In this document: one piece after another, positions 35,764 to 48,985 of the stretch
Numbering within the stretch: the stretch's first letter is position 1
Layout of the letters: the number at the start of each line of letters is the position of its first letter
Assembly (NCBI RefSeq): GCF_030052815.1
Contig: NC_079509.1
Location: 49,186,762-49,250,761, forward strand
Length of the DNA stretch: 64,000 nucleotides
Direction: 5' to 3'
Source: Hevea brasiliensis
Lineage: Eukaryota; Streptophyta; Magnoliopsida; Malpighiales; Euphorbiaceae
The notes under the pieces: model-generated
Told to the model about the DNA's origin: nothing
The model's database searches: none
The model's input: only the letters and a program-made list of their open reading frames with translations
Translations under genes and position numbers: made by a program

Positions 35764-36691
35764 GCTCTTAACTAAATTCAATAGTATTATAATTTAAATT
35801 TAACATATTAACAATTTAATCTTTATGGAAAAAGTGGATAATATTATGTAGGAAAAGATTTAGGAGAAAGAAATTTTTAAAGGATGCATAAAGAGAAAGT
35901 GCTTAGAGAGATAGAAGAATAATAATAATGGATAAATAGTTTAGTATTAAAATTGAATATTAATCTTTTAAAAATTTAAAGTTAACATAAAAGAAAACTA
36001 ATCAAAAGATTGGAAATGAGACAACATATAAAAAGAAAGTAATAATAATTGTTAGACATATTAATGTTAATTTTGAAACTTAATCTTTTAAAAGTTTAAA
36101 ATTTTAATAGAGAATGAAGAAAGGGAGAGAGATATGTTTCATGTTTCAAATCGCACTAACGCCAAAAGTATGTAATTTTAATTTCTTTAGTAATTTAATA
36201 TATATATAATAGTTTACAATAATTTTTATGTATTTATTATCCAATATTCTAAATTTATTCTCATATAAAAATTAACTTTTAAAAAAAAATCTAAAGCATA
36301 AATAACTATAAAATTATAAATATATTTTATATATTGTTTATATCGTATTTTTAAAGAAAATATTATTTTAAAAATAATTATAAACAAAATAAATATATTT
36401 ATAATATTATAAAATTATAATAATTAATATAAATATTTTTGTAAACGAGTATGTTCAACGAGCCAGCTTGCGAACTTGTTCAACGAGCCAGTTCGCGAAC
36501 TTATAAATGAGCCGAGCTCGAACTCAAGCTCGAGTAGAATACTGCTGAGCTTGAGCTCGGCTCGTTTATTTAACGAACTTAAAATTCAAGCTCGAGTTCG
36601 GCCCGTTTAAAAATCGAGTCGAACCGAGCCAAGCTTTTATCGAGCCGAACTTCGAATAACTCACAAGCGGCTTGGTTCATTTACACCCCTA

Positions 36692-37090
36692 CAAGCAAGA
36701 GAAACATTTAGCGAAGATACAACCAGATTTTTAGGGGGCAATCTCGGTCTATCTATCCAAGATCACCCTCGTAATTTAAGCAATGACTAATTTTGAAAAG
36801 CCTATAAATGTTGAAGAAGGATCGTAAAGAAGGTATGTATTCATATTATCTCAAATAAACTCTAAATCTCTTTTATTCTCTCATAACCGGTTCACTGACT
36901 TGAGAGTCGGAGTGGTTAGCTATGGGGCCATTAGCCTTACTTCTCTACATGACGATAGGATTGGACTCTTGAAACTCACGGCAGCATCACTATTGTACTT
37001 TAATTTTTAAGCCTTGTATTTACTTTCCACAATCAATATAATTCTCATTTTTCAATTTATAATTGCTTTCACATTCATTTTGTAATTAAA
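36692..37090 (+). mobile_element. LTR-like remnant downstream of the hAT-like element
   Basis: Continues the sequence interrupted at 30134. It has CCTATAAATGTTGAAG (TATA-like, about 36799), then CTTGAGAGTCGGAGTGG at about 36899, a motif common near the ends of plant gypsy LTRs. No coding sequence. Confidence 0.4.
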
Positions 37091-37357
37091 GCAAATTGTA
37101 TATAATAGAGTTGGTTCTTGCAATTGTTTATTTTAAAAGTTAGAGTGCACTTTATTGATATATTCTGTATTTGGCTCACCTACATTCAAACTATTACTCA
37201 ACCAATTATTTGTCAAACAAACAACTGCAAAATCAAAGAAAATTGTAGAAAATCTCTAAAACACTAAAAAGTAATGCTCATTACATTAATAAGAAAAATT
37301 AATTATGAGTAAACATCTGATAAATTTTTGGAGATGAGTGTTCTTTAAAGTGTATTA

Positions 37358-37756
37358 AGATGTGCTTGGTTTAGCTCATAAATTCTAAAAATACGATTAC
37401 TTGTTTGTTTATAATATTTTTTTTACTTCTAAATTAAAAAAAAAACTAATTTTTCATTTTGATACTTATAAACATTAGATTCATAAGTTAATTTGAGCAA
37501 ATATTTTACTATGTTGTCTCCATTTAATTTTTAAAATTTTACTACATATCCTATTTAATATCTTTCTTAGTCACTTTAATAATAAATATGCTTAAATTTT
37601 TTTTATTAAATATATTAAGTGTTTATTAATTATTTATAAGTATTTTAACTAAACATATAACTATTTAAATTTTTAAATATTTATAAATTTAAAGAAAATT
37701 ATTAAAATTAAATATTTATAAATTAATTTTTATAAATAAATCAAACACCCTCCACA
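37358..37756. mobile_element. 399-bp MITE, Harbinger-like
   Basis: Flanked by TTA on both sides (37355-37357 and 37757-37759). Imperfect inverted ends contain TGCTTGGTTTA and (inverted) GTGTTTGATTTA. The centre is AT-rich and non-coding. Confidence 0.55.
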
Positions 37757-37768
37757 TTAAAGTTAATT

Positions 37769-37978
37769 TTGAAAATAAAGAAACTTACTGATTACTTAAT
37801 TGAGTTGGCCAAGTGGGTCAGTTTGAGTTATAGCTTACACAGAAACATCAACGTGTTTATATCTCTGTTTATTACGCAGCCCATACCTCAAATCAGAGTA
37901 CTCCACTCCATTCCATTGCCCTTCCTTCCCATTAGCGTATTGTTCTGGCCAAGAGTTCTCTTTCTTTTCCATCTTTTG
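37769..37978 (+). CDS. Putative first exon of an unidentified gene
   Basis: The open frame runs from Met at 37769 to a donor-like GAG/GTAAGTG at about 37978-37979. Much of it (37840-37978) is CT-rich, like a plant 5' leader, and the encoded hydrophobic tail (FWPRVLFLFHLLR) is not recognisable, so the segment may be untranslated. It joins in phase to the exon at 38527. No homologue recognised. Confidence 0.35.
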
Positions 37979-38526
37979 AGGTAAGTGTCCATTGTTTTGC
38001 TGGCATCATCTCATCCTTTTTAATTTTTGGGTAAATTAATATTTCTCTCAGAGTTTTTTCTTCCCTCTATTATTTTATTATTTTTTCCTTAACTCAAATT
38101 TTAATTTTTGGGCTTTTCCCTTTGTGTGATTCTAATCAGTCTCCATAAGCGTTGACTTCTCTTGACTTCTATTTTCTTTTTCATGAGGCGTTTTTTCATT
38201 AGCTGAAAACCCTTCTCAAAACAAAGAACTATGATTAATTGGAAAATTCTTGCCCTATCAAAATCTACGTCAACAGATTTAAATGATTCTTGGTAAAAGT
38301 AGTGGCAAGGATAGCCATGAAATGAAAATACCCAAAAACTGAGTTGAGATTTTGCTAAGATTTCTCAATGAAATACCCAATCCATCGCAAATGTTCTAGA
38401 GGGTTATTATGATTTGGAAGAAGGAATCGATAGTAAGGTTTAGATTTTTATCAATTTCATGGGTTTAAGCATGTTTATTATATAAAAGGAAAGACTAGAT
38501 TTGTATTTTCATTGTTGGTTTTGCAG

Positions 38527-38700
38527 AAGAGGGAGACCGATTCCAGTAGCATTCAAGCTACCTCAGGCATTCTCTGTCGATTTTGGCAGCAGTCCAAGTG
38601 AATTGAGAAGATCAGCTGCGTCAACCAGGCTTGCTCGGTTCGCTGAACGAAGCCTGCGGAGTGGATTGCTCGGCACACCTCTCTGCTTTCAACTCCTTCG
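38527..38700 (+). CDS. Putative second exon, unidentified Ser/Arg-rich peptide
   Basis: Starts after TTGGTTTTGCAG (38515-38526), a good plant acceptor, and ends before GTAAAATG at 38701. The frame continues that of the upstream exon and encodes an Arg/Ser/Ala/Leu-rich peptide with SSPSELRRSAASTRLARFAE in the middle, resembling an organelle-targeting presequence in composition. Its base composition is distinctly less AT-rich than the surroundings, which supports a real exon or a captured gene fragment. The protein family is not recognised and the 3' end of the gene is unclear. Confidence 0.4.
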
Positions 38701-38831
38701 GTAAAATGTCGACAAACGTTGTCTCTCTTTATTTCTCTCAATATGTTAGGGTTTTGAGATGTGAATTATTACTGGATTCTCTTATTTATAATATTATATA
38801 TCTGCAATATCTGTCTTGCACTTTGCATTAA

Positions 38832-39221
38832 GAGTGTCAGTTTCCATTCCGGCAGAGCCATAATTAAATTTTATTTTCTCTACGATTGGAATCAGAAAGA
38901 TTTTAATTGGATTTTAAGTGGTTTGGTTTAAATTTTAATTTCGATTTCAGTTTAGATTTGTATCTTACCTCCTATTAAGTGTAATATATTTTAAATGGAC
39001 ATAAATCGAGGGTTTATCTGAAAAAAAAATATTAGAGAAAAAACAATAAAGCAATCTGGGTAGCCACAGTTGGATTCCTAAGGAGGAGACTCAAGGGAGG
39101 AAAGTAAAAGATCAGAGGAGAAATGACAAGGAAAGATAGAAGAAAGGATTTGTACAGCCTTCTCTCCCTATAAACATATTATTTCTTGGTACAATTATTT
39201 ATCACATGTAATACAATTTTA

Positions 39222-39254
<33 letters not shown>

Positions 39255-39780
39255 TGAGTTTGATAAAAATATCCATATTAATTTATTATAATGACAATAA
39301 AAAAATTATTTTATGTTTTAATATTAATATTAATTATTGATTTTTTTAGATAATCTTATGTAATATTAAATTTGCAAAGTACTATATAAACTTCAATTAT
39401 AAGGCTTGAATCAAATTCTTACAGTATTAAAAAAATTTAGAAATAATTATATGTAATTTTAAATTAATTATAATAATAAAAAATTAAATTTTAATTAATT
39501 ATTTAAAATTAAAATTAATTTTAAAATAAGTGGGATCCTCTTTATAGTTCATATTATTTATGATATTAAAAATTTTTTAAAAATTAATTAAGCTAGCTAT
39601 AAAATCATTGAAACAAGAAAAAAAAATAAAAATAATAATAAAGTTTTTTTTTTAAATTAAGTAATTTCTTAAAAATGTTAATGGTATGCTCTAGTCCTGC
39701 ATTGGGAAGTTATTTTAAATTTATAATTATAAATATATTTTAAAAAGAAATTAATTTATTTATAATAATTAGTAATTATT
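38832..39780. other. AT-rich intergenic stretch with a short (TA)n tract
   Basis: Contains (TA)n at about 39229-39254; no gene or element recognised. Confidence 0.6.
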
Positions 39781-39960
39781 AGGGGTGAGCACTCGGTCGG
39801 TTCGGTTCTGAACTGAACTGAACCGAACCGAACCGAACCGAAATAACCGATAACCGAAAATCTCATAATTTGTAAACCGAAACGAACAGTTTATTGGAGA
39901 AAAACCGAATCGAACAGAACCAAACATTATCGGTTCGGTTTGGTTTGATTAATGAAAAAC
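39781..39960. mobile_element. Isolated hAT-like terminus
   Basis: AGGGGTGAGCACTCGG followed by repeats of GAACCGAACCGAA and CGGTTCGGTTTGG resembles the termini of plant hAT elements. The matching other end was not found nearby, so this is probably truncated. Confidence 0.45.
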
Positions 39961-40660
39961 AAAAATTTCAATTTTTTTCAATTGCCAAACCTGCATTGAA
40001 ATGTAAATTGCATATTTGCATTTGTTCACGCTTCATAGTACACAATTCATATAAAATCAATTGTGTAGCATCAAATAAACAATCAATTTAATAAAATGTC
40101 ACTATGCCAAATAAACCATAAAATAAGTAAATTCAGTCTGTAGAAATGAATTTATTAGTTCCTATTCTTGACTATTCTTGACTTATTATTTAAAACATGT
40201 TTAATTTCACTTTTCATAGGGTTGATAAAATTCAGTTTATTAGTGCAAATATCATTGTATTTATATGTAAGTGTTACTAATATAAATGTATTAAAAATAA
40301 ATTAAATTTAACTAAAATTTTATTTAAAAAGAAAATAAGAAAAAAAAAAAAAAGAATTGGTTGTTGAATTCTGTCAAAACCGAACTAGTTTAGTACATGA
40401 AATTAAGTCCAAAATTAGACTTGTTAGTGACCAATAAAAGAGCGTATACTCGTGGAAGTTGATAGGTAAAGTCCAAATTGGACTTGTTCTATGCGACCGA
40501 TATATGGCTAATTATTATATATATTAGAGTACTAAAAAATAATATTCTCTTTATAATAAAAAAGTAAATCTTCTTTATAATATGAATAATGAGTTCTATA
40601 TAATTATGAAAAATAATACATATGCAGTGGATCCATCTAATAATTTCTCCCGATATATCT
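39961..40660. other. AT-rich stretch, nothing recognised
   Basis: No credible ORF or repeat boundary. Confidence 0.55.
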
Positions 40661-40673
40661 CTCCTATAAAAGG

Positions 40674-40683
40674 AGACTCGCAG
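40674..40683 (+). promoter_or_regulatory. Candidate TATA box upstream of the ankyrin gene
   Basis: CTATAAAAGG lies about 580 bp upstream of the proposed start codon at 41256, inside a palindromic CTCCTATAAAAGGAG. Possible leader introns lie in between (TTTTCAG at about 41080 and TGGCAG at about 41219). Promoter assignment is speculative. Confidence 0.35.
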
Positions 40684-41255
40684 TGCATTGGTTTGAATAG
40701 GTTGTGTTAGGCTAAGTTCATGAGTTTAAGATTTGCAGGCCACAAAAATATTAAAGAGTTAGTGAGTGATTTTGAGAGTAATAAATTATTATTTTATTTT
40801 TTAACTAATTAAAAATGAGAGTAATTTATCATTATTAAATTCAATCATGTTTTTTTCATGTTAATTTTTTTTCTTTTCATTTCTATATATATTATTATTT
40901 AATAATAAATAAAAGATTTTGGAGAAGTCTGATTAAAGACTTTGTTAAGGTGATAGATACATCTAAAATTTTTATTTTTATTAATATTTATATATTCTAC
41001 TTGTCTTTTATTTTACATAGAAATTAATTATATGGTGTTTATATTTTATTAATTTTGTTCTTAATATTTTATTTTCAGAAGGCTTAAATAAATGTTATTA
41101 AAGGTAGGTGAAAGGCACCATAGATGAGTGCTGGTTAGGTGACTTTTAAATTTCATTAATCAGTAAAAGTAATTAATTTTAATACTAATACTATGTTTTA
41201 ATGTTTTTTTTATGGCAGGTATTTTAATTTAGAATACATTAATTAGTTGGGAATC

Positions 41256-41370
41256 ATGAGCGACAATGAAATCATGAGCGACAATGAAGAATGGGAAAAA
41301 CGAAGTATCATGACCGACCTTGAAACCATGAGCGCCATCCCGAGCGACATCGAAGAAGGGGAATCAAAAG
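41256..41370 (+). CDS. Ankyrin-repeat gene, proposed exon 1
   Basis: Encodes 38 residues, acidic and with internal repetition (MSDNEIMSDNEEWEKR, then MTDLETMSAIPSDIEEG). It ends AATCAAAAG/GTACAATAG, a usable donor. Phase 1 at this donor fits the acceptor at 57719, and the joined reading passes into KLKLYKAAM, the usual start of the first repeat in plant ACD6/ITN1-type ankyrin proteins. The exon-2 frame itself has no ATG before residue 16, so an upstream exon is needed. The intron would be 16.3 kb. Weakness: there is no transcript evidence, and 38 codons is little. Confidence 0.5.
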
Positions 41371-42342
41371 GTACAATAGCTTCGTCAATTTTTATCCATC
41401 GTATGATTGAATAACTTATTTTTATTAAAAAAATAATAATAATAATAATAGTAATTAACAGGGTTTTAAAATTTGAATCGGATTGACTGATCAGATCTTT
41501 TTTTTTTTTTTTTCTTTTCTTTTGAGTGATCAAATCGGTTTAGAGATTAAATATTCATTTCTGAGAATTGGTTTTCTGATTTGATCTACTCAAAAAAAAA
41601 AAAAAAATTTACAATGGACAACAACGGCCATTAAATACAAGACCAAGCAATCATTTTGGGCCAACAAATCACTAAGCCACCATTATTTTATAATTATTAT
41701 ATATATATATATATATATTAATAATTTATTACATTAATATGTTAACTTAATTTATTGAATTATCTTTCTATTGTTATTATTATTATTCTTCTTTTTCTTA
41801 TTATTATTATATAAATTTTTATTTACTATTTTATATATATTATTATATTAATATTTATTTTTCATTAATACGAATAAAATTATTATAAAAATTTCAAATT
41901 TAATTTTTTATAAAATTAAATGTTATTATTTAAAAAATTTAATTAAATATGTAAATTATTTTTTTTAAATTATATATTAAAATTTAACTAAAATTTTAAT
42001 AATTATTGATAAAATATATAAAAATATTAATTGTAATAAAGTATCATTAATAATAATTTTATAATATTTATTTAATAAAATACTAATTAAATTTTAAATT
42101 CTTAATCTTTTGTCTTGGCGAATTTTATAATCAATATAGGTATGTAAATTTTGATAATTAATTAGATTATTTTTTATTTTATTTAATTATTTTTTAAATA
42201 AATATTTATTATATTTAATAAAAATAATTAATAAAATTTAAAAGATAATTAATAATTTTTAATTTTTTAAATAAAAAATAATTTTAAATAAAAAAATATA
42301 AATATAATAAATAAAAATGAGTGGAAGGAGTAATATTTTGAA

Positions 42343-42540
42343 GAGTTCTCAGGTAGACAGTGCCGATCACGTCAGCAATAGATTGATCAAATAACTTAAT
42401 GTCATGTCAAACTACTTTAATCTCTCTTAATAAATGTAGTTGCATTTGAAAGCTAATATTTGTCATCATATTTTGACATGACATCAAATTATTAGATTAA
42501 TCTATTGCTGATGTGGCAGGCTTTAGCTACCTAAGAATTT
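42343..42540. mobile_element. Fold-back MITE, about 200 bp
   Basis: Long inverted ends: TTCTCAGGTAG at 42346-42356 against CTACCTAAGAA at 42528-42538, extending inward through the GTCAGCAATAGATT and AATCTATTGCTGA segments for about 65 bp. Target duplication not clear. Confidence 0.65.
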
Positions 42541-43189
42541 TTTTAGTATTTTACGTAATTTTATATTTATCAACTGTAGTAATTAAATTCATTTACCTAT
42601 ATATGAAAGCAAAAGACAGTTTTTTTTTTTTTTAATGGGTATAAATATGTATCTGTTATAAATTATTTAATGCACTCTACATGTATGGGGAACCACATTA
42701 ATTTATAGCTTATTAAGTATTTCTTTTATTTTTATTTGTTATATTTAAGTTATTTTTATAAAAATATATTAATAATTAATAAAATTAAAAAAATAATTAA
42801 TGCATATTAATTTTTTAAATATAATATATAATTTTAAATAAAAAAATAAATATGACGAATAAAAATAAACATGAAAAATACAATTTACACCTATTTAGAA
42901 TAATTTTTCAGACAAATTATGCTCTCATTCAACCTACTTCCTATTAAAAATTCAAATCTTAGAGGTGACCCTTGCCAACCCCTTAGGTTTGTCATTGCCT
43001 GGCAATGCAAATAATGGGTATGACAAGGAAGTTCACTAACAAGTAAAGTTGAAATGATAAATAATTTAATTGGGTTCAGTAATACGTGGTGATGAAAGCA
43101 TTTTGGTCTTTAGGTAAGCAAATGGCCAATATGCATGATGTGAATAAAATTAATACATAAAAAATATGATAAAAATAAATTTAGACTAA

Positions 43190-43971
43190 GAGTCTGTTTG
43201 GTTTAACTGTTGAATACAACTGTTAGCTGATAGCAGTTACTGTTAGCTATAGCTGATAGCTGTTTTATGTTAAGTGTTTGGTAAAATTATATTTAGCTGT
43301 TACTGTTGATATGTGAAATGACTAATAAGGATATATATCATATAATTTATTTAATTTTGAAATAAATATAAAATTATAAATTTATTACATTATATTATTT
43401 ATTTTATTATTAAATTAAATATATAATTATTAAATTAATATATTATATTATTTAAATAAATATATAATTATTAATCTATTATATTATATTATTATTTTAT
43501 TATTGAAATAAGAAAATAATTATTTTTTAAGATAATTAAATAATTTTAAAAATATAGATAAAATAATAAAATAATTATTATTGTTAATAGAAAAGTTTAT
43601 AATTAATTTTAAGTTTTTAGATATAAATAAATATTTTATATTTTATGTTATTAATAAAAAATATTTTAACAAAATTAAAATACATTAATTAAAATTTTAA
43701 AATTACAAATAAAAAAAAAATTAATAATATTAATTTTCAAGTTAAATAAAAAAGGATGATATGGTCAAAATAAAAAATAAAACCAAATCAGCTATCAGCT
43801 GATGAGAAACAACTCTAAAAATAGAATCGATACAAACTACAGCTGATAGGTCTCATATCAGTTGCCCATTAGCTATCAGCTCTATTTTTTTAAACTTGTC
43901 AAACACTATAATTTACCTGTTTGGGTGTCCATCAGCTATCAGCTGCACCCAACAGGTAAACCAAACACCCC
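43190..43971. mobile_element. 782-bp Harbinger/Tourist-like MITE
   Basis: Starts GAGTCTGTTTGGTTTAACTG and ends CCAAACACCCC; TAA flanks both sides (43187-43189 and 43972-43974). Subterminal AGCTGATAGC words recur at both ends in opposite orientation. Non-coding. Confidence 0.8.
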
Positions 43972-44339
43972 TAAAGCAGATCATTACAATAATAATTTAT
44001 AAATTAATAAATATTATTATGAATAAAATTAATTAAATTAATATTTTAATACACATATTTTATAAACTAGAATTCAGATAAAAAAGTTCATTATATATTA
44101 CTGGTTTTCTATTTAATAGTTTTTAATATTTAAAATTTTAATTATAAATATTATTTTAAGAGAATATTTAATGTAAAATATTAAGTTTTTTTGCTTCATG
44201 ACAAAATATATTCAATTAATATATTTAATTCATGAAATGTTTAATTATTTCATTTATAAAATATACAAAATATAAAATATATATGCCTAATGAAATATTT
44301 AATATAGTTAATTAGTTAATAAAATATTTAATAAACTTA

Positions 44340-44341
<2 letters not shown>

Positions 44342-44391
<50 letters not shown>
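44342..44391. repeat. (TA)n microsatellite
   Basis: Alternating TA, 50 bp. Confidence 0.95.
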
Positions 44392-44396
<5 letters not shown>

Positions 44397-44670
44397 TTAA
44401 GATAATATTTAAAATAACTAAAATTTTAAATATTAAAAACCACAAAATATAAAAATAATAATATACAATAGACTTTCACTATTTAAGTATATAATTACTA
44501 TGAAGAAAATTACAAGAAATAAAGTGAATGACTTGGGAGACAGATGAGCAGGTTCTCCTTAATTTATGAATAAAAATTATTCTTAAGCATTTAAAAATAT
44601 TAATTATAATATTTTTTTAAATCACTAATTATAAAATAGAACTTTGGAAATCCACATAAAATTTAATAAT

Positions 44671-44672
<2 letters not shown>

Positions 44673-44722
<50 letters not shown>
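44673..44722. repeat. (TA)n microsatellite
   Basis: Alternating AT, 50 bp. Confidence 0.95.
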
Positions 44723-44728
<6 letters not shown>

Positions 44729-45292
44729 CAACATAAAAAAATGTAATATAATTTATAATTCAACCTAATAAAAATTCATAAATTTTATTTAATTGTTATT
44801 ATCACTTATTTTACAATATTCAAATATTTTATTATTAAAATAATATTTAAAATAAAATTATTTTTATATACAAAAATAAATTAATAATAACGAAACTTGT
44901 GCAACGTACGAGCATGCAACCAGTTGTTTATATTTAATGTTAAATTGTTTATATATATAAAAATATTAAGAGTTCAATTTCTTACAAATTTACGTTCTTA
45001 AAAAAATATCAATTTCAAAGTAAGAGAAAATTAAACAACATTATTTCACCAGTAGAATTAATTATAATCGAAACAAATAATTTGAACCAAATCATTTTAG
45101 ATTGCCCATTGATTAAAATTATTTAATGAATTGCTATAAACACATGATTCGAATTATATTCAAGTCAATTTGAGGGTTGAGTCGTATTGAGTACATATGT
45201 TAATTTTTTATATACATATATAAAATTATCTAATTTCTTAACTTAAACACAAATTGGTCAAGTTATAAAAATCTTTGGACTGACATTTTATG

Positions 45293-48200
45293 TGTCACAC
45301 CTTACCCCTCTGTAAGGCATAACATGATCCCGTAGAATACCTAATGAACTACCGAACTTCACCTACCGATAACTCATTAAGTACCCTACAAGGGATTTTA
45401 AAACAATTTTCTTATCTTTGACAAGTGGTGAGCATTTTTAATAAGTATTTAAAACATTTAGTTGAAATTAAAACTAATTAATATTTTTGGCCATTTTAGT
45501 TTTTCGCAAATCTTATAAAAATTTTGACAGAGTTTCCTCTGTATTTTGAGAAAACCGTTCTTCAAATACACAAATAAAAGCACTTCCAATAATTATCTAA
45601 CCACTGCTTCAAATTCATACTCAATCTCAACCAATTTCTCAAAATTCACAAGTTCAAAAATTCTCAAAATACTGTCCATCAATATCATTTATTCATATTC
45701 CATTCAAGATAAACAATTTATATATTCATCATACTAAAATTTACATTCAAAAAGTCCAAATTAAAATTTATTACAACTTTTATACAAACTTTGTACAAGC
45801 TGCTCAAGACCCATGTACATGTCCATACATTTATGTGTAATATATACATCAAAAGAAATATTTACAGTTAGGGTATAAATTATACCCGAAGACTTCAAGC
45901 TGATGACTTCACACACCTCAGCAGCTCAGTCTGCTGCTCCTCTAGTCTTTGTATCTGCGACAGCAATAAAAGCTATCACGAGTACTAGGACTCGATGGTG
46001 CACAATATACTAAAATAATCTTTATGCAAAACTTAAAGCACATTCATTCAAAATTTGACTAAACATGAAAATTAAATACAATCATGCATTGTAAGATTTT
46101 ACATGTAAACCAAGTTTATTTCAAAGTATCAAAACACATTTCATAAAACCCACAGTTAGATCACGCCATTCGAAACAAATAGAATCTCAATAGCCAGAGG
46201 CTAAAGAGAAATCACATGAATCTCAATAGCAATATGCTAAAGAGAAATAATATCACAGGCTAGCTAGCTCAAATATATGGATATCCATTCACATCCTCTT
46301 CTATGGCACACCTCAACACTTCTCCAGAGAAGGAATCAAAATTCGAAACTAATGACCCCCACTAGTCGTGCTAGTGAGGTGTTCAAATATATGGTCATGA
46401 CACTGTGGTTTCAAAACTTATCTTAACAATTTGCTAAACATTGTCATTTCAAATATACACAATAACTTTCACAATTTAAATCAAACATCATAAAAATGCT
46501 ATAATCCAATATTTCACATTATTCAAAACATTATGCAAAAGATGATTATAAAAGTATATGTTGTGCACAAACCTCAAACGAGTTGCCTGTTGGCCTTGAC
46601 TCGACTCCTCGGGTTCTGTCCCAGTACTCTTTTCCACTGAAACACGAAATTTTCCAATGTTTCAGTACTAAAACTTAAAATAAATCCAAAATAAACTTAA
46701 CTTCACATTTACCTAGCTCTAACGTGTTAAATTCGACATTCTCGAAATTTTGTGTTTCGGGTTACTATTCACTGCACTATTCAAGTCAAATTATTGACTT
46801 TCTAAGGCTTAATGGGTATGGGAACTCCAACTTCACCCACATACCACATTTTGGTCACCAAACTTGTTGGTTTTGGTCATTTGTTTAAAGCTTAGGTCAT
46901 TTTGGCAAAATTGCCAATTTTCGGTTTTGGTTCTCTGAAGTTGTACTGTTCCATTGGTCGATCTACTGTTGGAATTTGACAAAATTTCCTTCATAGAAAA
47001 TGTTCCTTATTGTCTTAAGTGTATTCTCATTTTTGGATCACCCCAATCGGAGTTTTGTAGCTCAAGTTATGGCCAAAATAAGTTTACTGTTCACGTGCAC
47101 TGTTCATACTGCAATTTAGGTGCTGGCAGATTTTTGGTCCAACTTTGGTCAATAATTTGATCAAGTTAAGTTCATAATTTGGTGTCACTTTCTTCATATG
47201 AAATGTTGTACTATGTCTTAGGTTTCCATCGGTTCAAGAATCGCCTAAATCCGAGTTTTCTAGAGAGAGTTATAGCTATCCAAACATTGCTGCTAAACTA
47301 AAAATCTGCAGAATTTCAGTACAGAAATTTTAACTTTGCTCAATAATTTGAATGAGTTAATGGCCTAATTTGGGTTGGTGTTCTTCATGAAAGTTTTAGG
47401 TCTATATCATATCTAATTGCTGGTAAAATTTCAGGTCAATTTGACCTACCTAGCTCGAGTTATGACCAAATGAACAGTTACTGTTCATTTGGTCAGTTTG
47501 GTGCAGTGGCAGCCAGCAATCAATTCACTTTGGTCAATTGTTTCACCAAGTTTTGGTCAGTTTTTGGCTATGGTTCCTTAATGAAAATTGTGCTCTTTTA
47601 TGTCTATTTTCATCTCCAATTGGTGGCATATCAATTGGACTTGTAAAATTTGAGTTTTGGTCCTTCAAAGTGGGTTTGGTCATGCTGCCAGCAGCATGAC
47701 CATTTACCTCCGAATTTAGTTTTCATTCCTATCATTCCCACACAAGTTATTTGGTCATAATTGACCATTATTTCACTTCACAATAGGTCCAACATGTCAT
47801 TTATGCATTTCTCCAAATTTTGGTTCATAAACCCTAGCATTGAAACCCTAATCTCACTAACTCTTGCATTTAACTACTTCTAATGATTTTAATGTTAATC
47901 ATTTAACTAAGTAAGGTTTCTAAACTCATTCAATTGCATCATATTCATGCAAACCATACTCCTCTCAAGCTGCCCCAAAATTCAGTTTGTTCTTCCCCAC
48001 ATTTTTTTTTTCATTTTAAGGTTATTTACAAGCTCTTAATGCCATATAAACACTAATTAAACAAAGAAAAATTAAGGCTTGTATTACCAACCTTGAGCAG
48101 AATTTTCTTCCTCCTTTTCTTCAAATTTTCCTTCTTTCTTTCTTGCTCAATCCTCTTCTCAAGTTGCCTAGATAAGCTTTAACTATGGTGACTAATTTTT

Positions 48201-48967
48201 CTATGGTGAAATTTTATGATATACAAGCTCAAAATTGAGCTTTAATGGAGTTTGTGGAGATGGAGAGTTAAGAAAAAGAGAGAGATGAGAGAGGAGATGA
48301 AGGTTGACGGAAATGAAGAAGAAAAAAACCAATTTCTTTTCTTTTTATTTTGCTTATGGAAGACCACAAAGTCACAATTTAATAATTCATTTAAATAAAT
48401 TCTTTTATGACATCACCTTTGACTTTTCTAACTTCTTTCTTTTTTTTTTTATTTTATTTATTTTTTATTAGTTCTTTAATTTTATTCTCGATTCAAAAAT
48501 TTTCTTTTCTCCGATTTTATTTGTGATTAGGTCGAGTCGACTCTCGGGTCAATTGACCAAATTGCCCATCGACTGTTCATCCCGGTTTGCAAATAATCCA
48601 ATATTTCTTCCGGCTCCCTGACCTAATTATTTGACAGGCTTAACAGTTCTTTTTCGTAGTTTTCTCTTTTCCATTGTGTTCATAAGGGTCCTAAGGACCG
48701 CAGTCACTTTACGGTTCGAAATTTGAGTTTAGAATGACTTGCAGTCATACCCGAGGAGGTCACTCATCATTTGTGACTCTCGGCTCGTTTAACCTCTTAT
48801 GTTCTGTTTTTTTTTTATTTATAGTTAACTAATTAAACATTACTAATTATTTGTGTTTATGGCTTCTCAAATTGTCTTAAGTGTGGCCCTAATCCCATTA
48901 ATTGTCCGGACCGACACCGGTCTCCGGAACAGTGAAATATACCAGGCTATACAACGAGGGTGTTACA
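45293..48967 (-). repeat. Gypsy 3' LTR
   Basis: Starts TGTCACACCTTACCC and ends GAGGGTGTTACA in plus orientation. A 68-codon frame inside it (46954-47160) recurs in the other LTR and is not a gene. Confidence 0.95.
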
Positions 48968-48985
48968 ATTCCCCCCTTAAATAAA
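48968..48985 (-). promoter_or_regulatory. Gypsy polypurine tract
   Basis: Minus strand TTTAAGGGGGGAAT directly before the 3' LTR. Confidence 0.85.

Larger units (their letters stand above)
30135..36691. mobile_element. hAT-like non-autonomous element (interrupted by copia)
   Basis: Ends TAGGGGAGTAAATGAGCC and (inverted) TAGGGGTGTAAATGAACC. The flanks TAAGCAAG (30127-30134) and CAAGCAAG (36692-36699) give an 8-bp target duplication with one mismatch. Subterminal regions are packed with GAGCTCG, GGCTCG and CGAGCTCGG words at both ends (30150-30400 and 36430-36650), as in hAT elements with transposase-binding repeats. Without the nested copia element it is about 2.0 kb. No transposase frame, so it was moved in trans. 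Confidence 0.75.

Noticed and set aside
30137..36690. GAGCTCGG-rich tracts as a CpG island or gene promoter
   Set aside because: They are restricted to both ends of one element in opposite orientation, as expected for transposon subterminal repeats.
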